In this document: positions 41,635 through 44,815 of the stretch, in pieces | Layout of the letters: every line of letters starts with the position of its first letter | Position numbering within the stretch: the stretch's first letter is position 1 | Source: Verrucomicrobiota bacterium | GTDB lineage: Bacteria > Verrucomicrobiota > Verrucomicrobiia > Limisphaerales > JACQFS01 | Assembly: GCA_016199935.1 (NCBI GenBank) | Contig: JACQFS010000155.1 | Span: forward strand, 1-44,815 | Length of the DNA: 44,815 nt | Direction of reading: 5' to 3' | The notes under the pieces: generated by a model | The model's input: the letters and a program-made list of their open reading frames with translations, nothing else | Database searches by the model: none | What the model was told of the DNA's origin: nothing | Program-made: the position numbers and the translations under genes

Positions 41635-43269
41635 TTGAACGTCGCGCCCGCCACCCGAATCCTCCGCCATCCCCTGCCCGGCGCGGTCCTCGGCGCACTG
41701 CTGCTCACGGTTGCGTTTCCGAATTTCAACCTCGCCGGCCTCGCGTGGATCGGCCCGGGCGTCGTCCTCTGCGCCGGGTTGCTCCGTCCCGAGTCCGCGT
41801 TTCGCACCGGCTACGTCGCGGGGCTGGTGCTGCACCTCACGTCACTCTGCTGGCTGCTGAACATCCCCGTCACCTTCGCGCCGATTCTCGGCTGGGTCGC
41901 ACTCAGCGCCTTTCTCGCGCTCTTCCCCGCGACGTGGCTCTGGCTCTGCACGAGGTTGGCGACTGACGCGCGCACGCAAACATCCGGCTCCTCGCCCCTC
42001 GCACTTCACACCTCGTCCCTCCTCTGGCCGCTCCAGTGCGCCGCCGCGTGGGTCGCGTTGGAAATGTTTCAGGCGCGCATCTTCACCGGCTTTCCGTGGA
42101 ACCAGCTCGGCGTCTCGCAGTGGCGGCAGATTCCGCTCGTGCAACTCGCCTCGCTCACCGGCGTCGCGGGCTTGTCGTTCCTCATCGTATGGACTTCGGC
42201 CTCGCTGCTCGCGGCGGTGCTCGCGTTTTTTCGCGCGGGCGGAAAGTCGTCGCGCTGGCGGCTCTCGGTGTTGCCGCCGCTCGTCGCGGTCGCGGCCGTC
42301 GTCGCGTTCGGCACGCACCGCGTCCTGCACGCGCCGGAGCCGACGCGTTTCCTCAACGTCGCCGCCGTGCAGCCGAGCATTCCGCAAACGCTCATCTGGA
42401 GCGGTGCGGCGGACACGAACCGCTTCGCGCGCCTGCTCGCGCTGCTCGAATTGCCTTACGCAAAACCGCCGGATCTTTTTCTCCTGCCCGAGAGCGCGCT
42501 GCCGGGAATGTTGCGCTACGACGACCAGTTCACCCTGCCGCTGCTGGATTTCGTGAAGCGCCGGCACGTGTGGCTCATCACCAGCTCGACCGACGCCACG
42601 CCGAAACGCGGCAGCACCGATCCGAAGGCCGCGGATTTTTTCAACAGCGCGTTCCTCATCGCGCCCGACGGCGTCATCGCCGGGAAATACGACAAGCGCC
42701 GGCTCGTGATCTTCGGCGAATACATTCCGCTCGTGCGCTGGCTGCCGTTTCTGCGCTGGTTCACGCCCATCGGCGATGGCTTCGAGTCGGGCCGGAGCGC
42801 CGAGATTTTTGAAATGAATTCGCTGCGCGCGAAAACTTCCGTGCTGATTTGTTTCGAGGACATGTTTGCCCCGCTCGCGCGCGAGGCTGCCGCGGACGAC
42901 GTGGATTTTCTCGTGAACCTGACCAACGACGGGTGGTTCGGCGAGGCCGCCGAGCAGTGGCAGCACGCGGCGGGCGCCGTCTTCCGCGCGGTGGAGAACA
43001 ACCTGCCGCTCGTGCGCGCGTGCAACAACGGTGTGACCTGCTGGATTGATGCGCAGGGCCGGCTGCGCGATCCGCTGCGTGACGCGAACGGCCGCGTGTA
43101 TGGCGAAGGCACGAGCGTGATGAGCATTCCGCTGCTGAACGAGGGTGAGCGGCGCGCTCCGACACTTTATCACCGGCTCGGCGATTGGTTCGGTTGGGCG
43201 TGTGTCGGATTGACGGCGCTCGCGCTGGCGCGAATCCTCGCGGCACGACGTTCCAAAAAATTTAACTAA
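41635..43269 (+). CDS. lnt: Apolipoprotein N-acyltransferase
   Basis: A 544-residue enzyme from a TTG at 41635 (the start is uncertain, as no ribosome site is seen). The N-terminal half has six or more membrane segments (LPGAVLGALLLTVAFPNFNLAGLAWIGPG...), followed by a nitrilase domain on the periplasmic side. The catalytic triad is intact: E286 (LLPESALPG), K354 (GKYDKRRLVIFGEYIP) and C406 (VLICFEDMF). The enzyme adds the third acyl chain to lipoproteins in the inner membrane; the sugar-binding lipoprotein of this window is a possible client. Confidence 0.95.
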   Translation: MNVAPATRILRHPLPGAVLGALLLTVAFPNFNLAGLAWIGPGVVLCAGLLRPESAFRTGYVAGLVLHLTSLCWLLNIPVTFAPILGWVALSAFLALFPATWLWLCTRLATDARTQTSGSSPLALHTSSLLWPLQCAAAWVALEMFQARIFTGFPWNQLGVSQWRQIPLVQLASLTGVAGLSFLIVWTSASLLAAVLAFFRAGGKSSRWRLSVLPPLVAVAAVVAFGTHRVLHAPEPTRFLNVAAVQPSIPQTLIWSGAADTNRFARLLALLELPYAKPPDLFLLPESALPGMLRYDDQFTLPLLDFVKRRHVWLITSSTDATPKRGSTDPKAADFFNSAFLIAPDGVIAGKYDKRRLVIFGEYIPLVRWLPFLRWFTPIGDGFESGRSAEIFEMNSLRAKTSVLICFEDMFAPLAREAAADDVDFLVNLTNDGWFGEAAEQWQHAAGAVFRAVENNLPLVRACNNGVTCWIDAQGRLRDPLRDANGRVYGEGTSVMSIPLLNEGERRAPTLYHRLGDWFGWACVGLTALALARILAARRSKKFN

Positions 43270-43288
43270 AACCATGCAGTTGAACGCA

Positions 43289-43433
43289 ACCCTCTCCCCC
43301 ACCCTCTCCCATCCGATGGGAGAGGGAGAAGCGTTCGGCCGACCGCGAGCGAGCCGACGCGATTGCACGCACGAAGCGCAAACCGAGACAGCGGTTCCCT
43401 CTCCCCTCGGAGGGGAGAGGGTCAGGGTGAGGG
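43289..43433. repeat. Palindromic repeat, family C, third copy
   Basis: Left arm around ACCCTCTCCCCCACCCTCTC (43289-43310) is inverted against GGAGAGGGTCAGGGTGAGGG (43414-43433), with inner GGGAGAGGGAG and CTCCCCTCGG stems. It fills most of the gap after lnt. Confidence 0.88.
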
Positions 43434-43469
43434 CTTTTCCGTCTGCAAGGATCCAATGAATTGAACACC

Positions 43470-44815
43470 ATGAGCGATGACCTCATATCACTTCGTCCGA
43501 AACTCGGCCTGCTGCTCATCGGCCGCAAGCGCCCCGGCTTCGACACCGAGTGGGCGAAGCAGATCGAGGCCGAGTCACTCGACACGCTCAACGCGCTCGG
43601 CTTCGGCCCCGTGACGAAGGCGCGCGCGGTGGACGACGCCTCGCTGCACGAAGCACTCGCGCAACTCCGCGCCGCCGGCGTGAACACGCTCGTCGTCGGC
43701 CAGCCGACGATCGGCGACGGCCGCCTCGCGCCCACCATCGGCCAAATCTGGAATGACCCCGTGGTGCTCTGGGCCACGCCCGAGCGGCCCGGCGCGGACA
43801 GGGTCACGGCCTGCGCGCTCGTTGGACAGCATCTCTTCGCATCGCTGCTGCGGCAACTGAACCGGCCATTTGAAATCGTTTACGGCCCGACGAACGATGC
43901 GAAAACGAAAGCCGCGCTCGCGGACGCCGCGCGGCTCGTCCACACCGCGTGCGCGTTGAAGCGCGCGAAGGTCGGCCTCGTCGGCTCGCACGTGCCGGGT
44001 TTTTCCAATGTGAGCGTCGAGCCGGCGCGGCTGACCGCTGCGCTCGGAGCGCAACTCGTGCAACTCGGGCTCCATGAATTCATCGAGCTCGCGAAGACGA
44101 TGGACGAGTCGCGCGTGAAGACGGAGGTGGAAAAAGTTCGCACGCTCAAACTTCCGGCGGAGGACGGCATCGGCGAAACCGCACTCGCGCTCGACGCACG
44201 CTACTCGCTCGCGATGGAGGAGTTGCTGGCGTCGCACGGACTCGCCGCGCTCGCGGTGCGGTGCTGGCCGGAGCTGCCGGATATCGTAGGCCAGTGGCCT
44301 TACCTCGCGATGGCGCGGCTCGCGTCGGAGCACAAGGCCATCGCGCTCGAAGGCGACGCGGATGGCGCGCTGTGCTCGCTCATTTCCGAACTTATCGGCG
44401 CGGGTCCGGCGTTCATCACCGACTGGCTCGCGCACGACGAGCATACGATCACCGCGTGGCATCCGGGCCTGGCACCGTTTCAACTCTGCCCCGCCATCGG
44501 CGCGCCCGGCGGCCCGCGGCTCACGCGCCAGTTCAACAACCGCAAACCGCTCTGCGTGGACGCGGAGCTGCGCGCGGGCATGGACGCGACGCTGTTCCGT
44601 CTCTGGTCGTGCGACGGCGGCTATCACCTCACCGCGGTCGAGGCGAAGACCGAGCGGCTCAAGCCGTCGCTCGCCGGCAACTCCGCGCTGCTGCGCCTCG
44701 ATCGGAGCGTGCCGCGGTGGTTCGACGACCTCTGCCACGCCGGGATGCCGCATCACCTTTCGATTGCGGAAGGGAAACAGGCGGAGCGGCTGAGGCGGCT
44801 GGCGCGGCTCGTGAA
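43470..44815 (+). CDS. L-fucose/L-arabinose isomerase-like sugar isomerase (3' end beyond the window)
   Basis: About 448 codons from ATG 43470 to the right edge. N-terminus LGLLLIGRKRPGFDTEWAKQIEAESLDTLNALG, then KVGLVGSHVPGFSN near 170, and a region RCWPELPDIVGQWPYLAMARLASEHKAIALEGDADGALCSLISELI near 268-312, which matches the FucI/AraA-like fold with E in ALEGD as a metal ligand. Later WHPGLAPFQLCPA may give the metal-binding histidine. It probably interconverts an aldose and ketose; similar enzymes act on fucose, arabinose or sulfosugars, and the actual substrate is not evident. The absence of the C-terminal end limits certainty. Confidence 0.82.
   Translation, partial: MSDDLISLRPKLGLLLIGRKRPGFDTEWAKQIEAESLDTLNALGFGPVTKARAVDDASLHEALAQLRAAGVNTLVVGQPTIGDGRLAPTIGQIWNDPVVLWATPERPGADRVTACALVGQHLFASLLRQLNRPFEIVYGPTNDAKTKAALADAARLVHTACALKRAKVGLVGSHVPGFSNVSVEPARLTAALGAQLVQLGLHEFIELAKTMDESRVKTEVEKVRTLKLPAEDGIGETALALDARYSLAMEELLASHGLAALAVRCWPELPDIVGQWPYLAMARLASEHKAIALEGDADGALCSLISELIGAGPAFITDWLAHDEHTITAWHPGLAPFQLCPAIGAPGGPRLTRQFNNRKPLCVDAELRAGMDATLFRLWSCDGGYHLTAVEAKTERLKPSLAGNSALLRLDRSVPRWFDDLCHAGMPHHLSIAEGKQAERLRRLARLV

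Overview
The window is about 45 kb of GC-rich bacterial chromosome, most likely from a member of the Verrucomicrobiota (Pedosphaera/Limisphaerales-like). The indicators are planctomycete/verrucomicrobial-type cytochrome proteins (DUF1549/DUF1553, DUF1501 and a PVC-type membrane-bound dehydrogenase), a PEP-CTERM protein, genes mostly lacking Shine-Dalgarno sequences, and a dense population of short palindromic interspersed repeats. Family names come from recognising motifs in translated sequence. No database search was run. I saw no rRNA, tRNA, CRISPR array, transposase or prophage.

Layout. (1) 1-13928, minus strand: a long co-directional run. It starts with a lipoprotein sugar-binding protein (RbsB-like), a shikimate-dehydrogenase-like enzyme, a DUF4432 aldose-epimerase-fold protein, a secreted LamG/DUF1080-like protein and an RbsC-like permease carrying a large extra periplasmic domain. 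After a repeat-filled gap come a giant c-type cytochrome protein, a DUF1501 protein and a membrane-bound dehydrogenase cut by the window edge. Spacing of 1 to 49 bp and 4-bp overlaps indicate one or two operons for uptake and periplasmic processing of a sugar-like compound. No ABC ATPase is visible. (2) 13929-14499: a gene-free region holding a 13 x 22-bp tandem array. (3) 14500-23790: a low-GC small gene, a DHH phosphoesterase, an SDR + LarA pair probably acting on sugar acids, an uncharacterised protein with a stand-alone CBM48, a DUF1015 protein, a CDF metal transporter and argG. (4) 23947-28005: a small protein, a membrane-anchored NlpC/P60-like candidate, a collagen-like protein with a truncated duplicate tail, a 12 x 21-bp heptad array, an FN3 protein and a CDGSH protein. 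(5) 28079-32841: a divergent signalling locus. One arm encodes an MglB-like roadblock protein, an MglA GTPase and a Pro/Ala-rich roadblock protein. The other arm encodes a receiver-PATAN-roadblock-like protein and two small proteins. A short 'VxLPL' module recurs on both arms. (6) 32905-38964: a CHRD/PEP-CTERM protein, a secreted protein plus beta-barrel pair, an ExbD-ExbB-TonB-like energy transducer and small membrane/TPR proteins. (7) 39159-44815: agmatine deiminase, aldo/keto reductase, apolipoprotein N-acyltransferase and a sugar isomerase cut by the right edge.

The most unusual features are the following. Four different palindromic repeat elements lie in frame inside one cytochrome gene, and a fifth appears to supply the signal peptide of the secreted LamG-like protein in the same run. 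Two tandem arrays have periods close to two helical turns of DNA. The MglA/roadblock/PATAN locus shares the recurring VxLPL module. The AroE-like enzyme has lost its usual shikimate-binding serines inside a transport operon. Many long antisense open frames in this GC-rich DNA are shadows and are left out.
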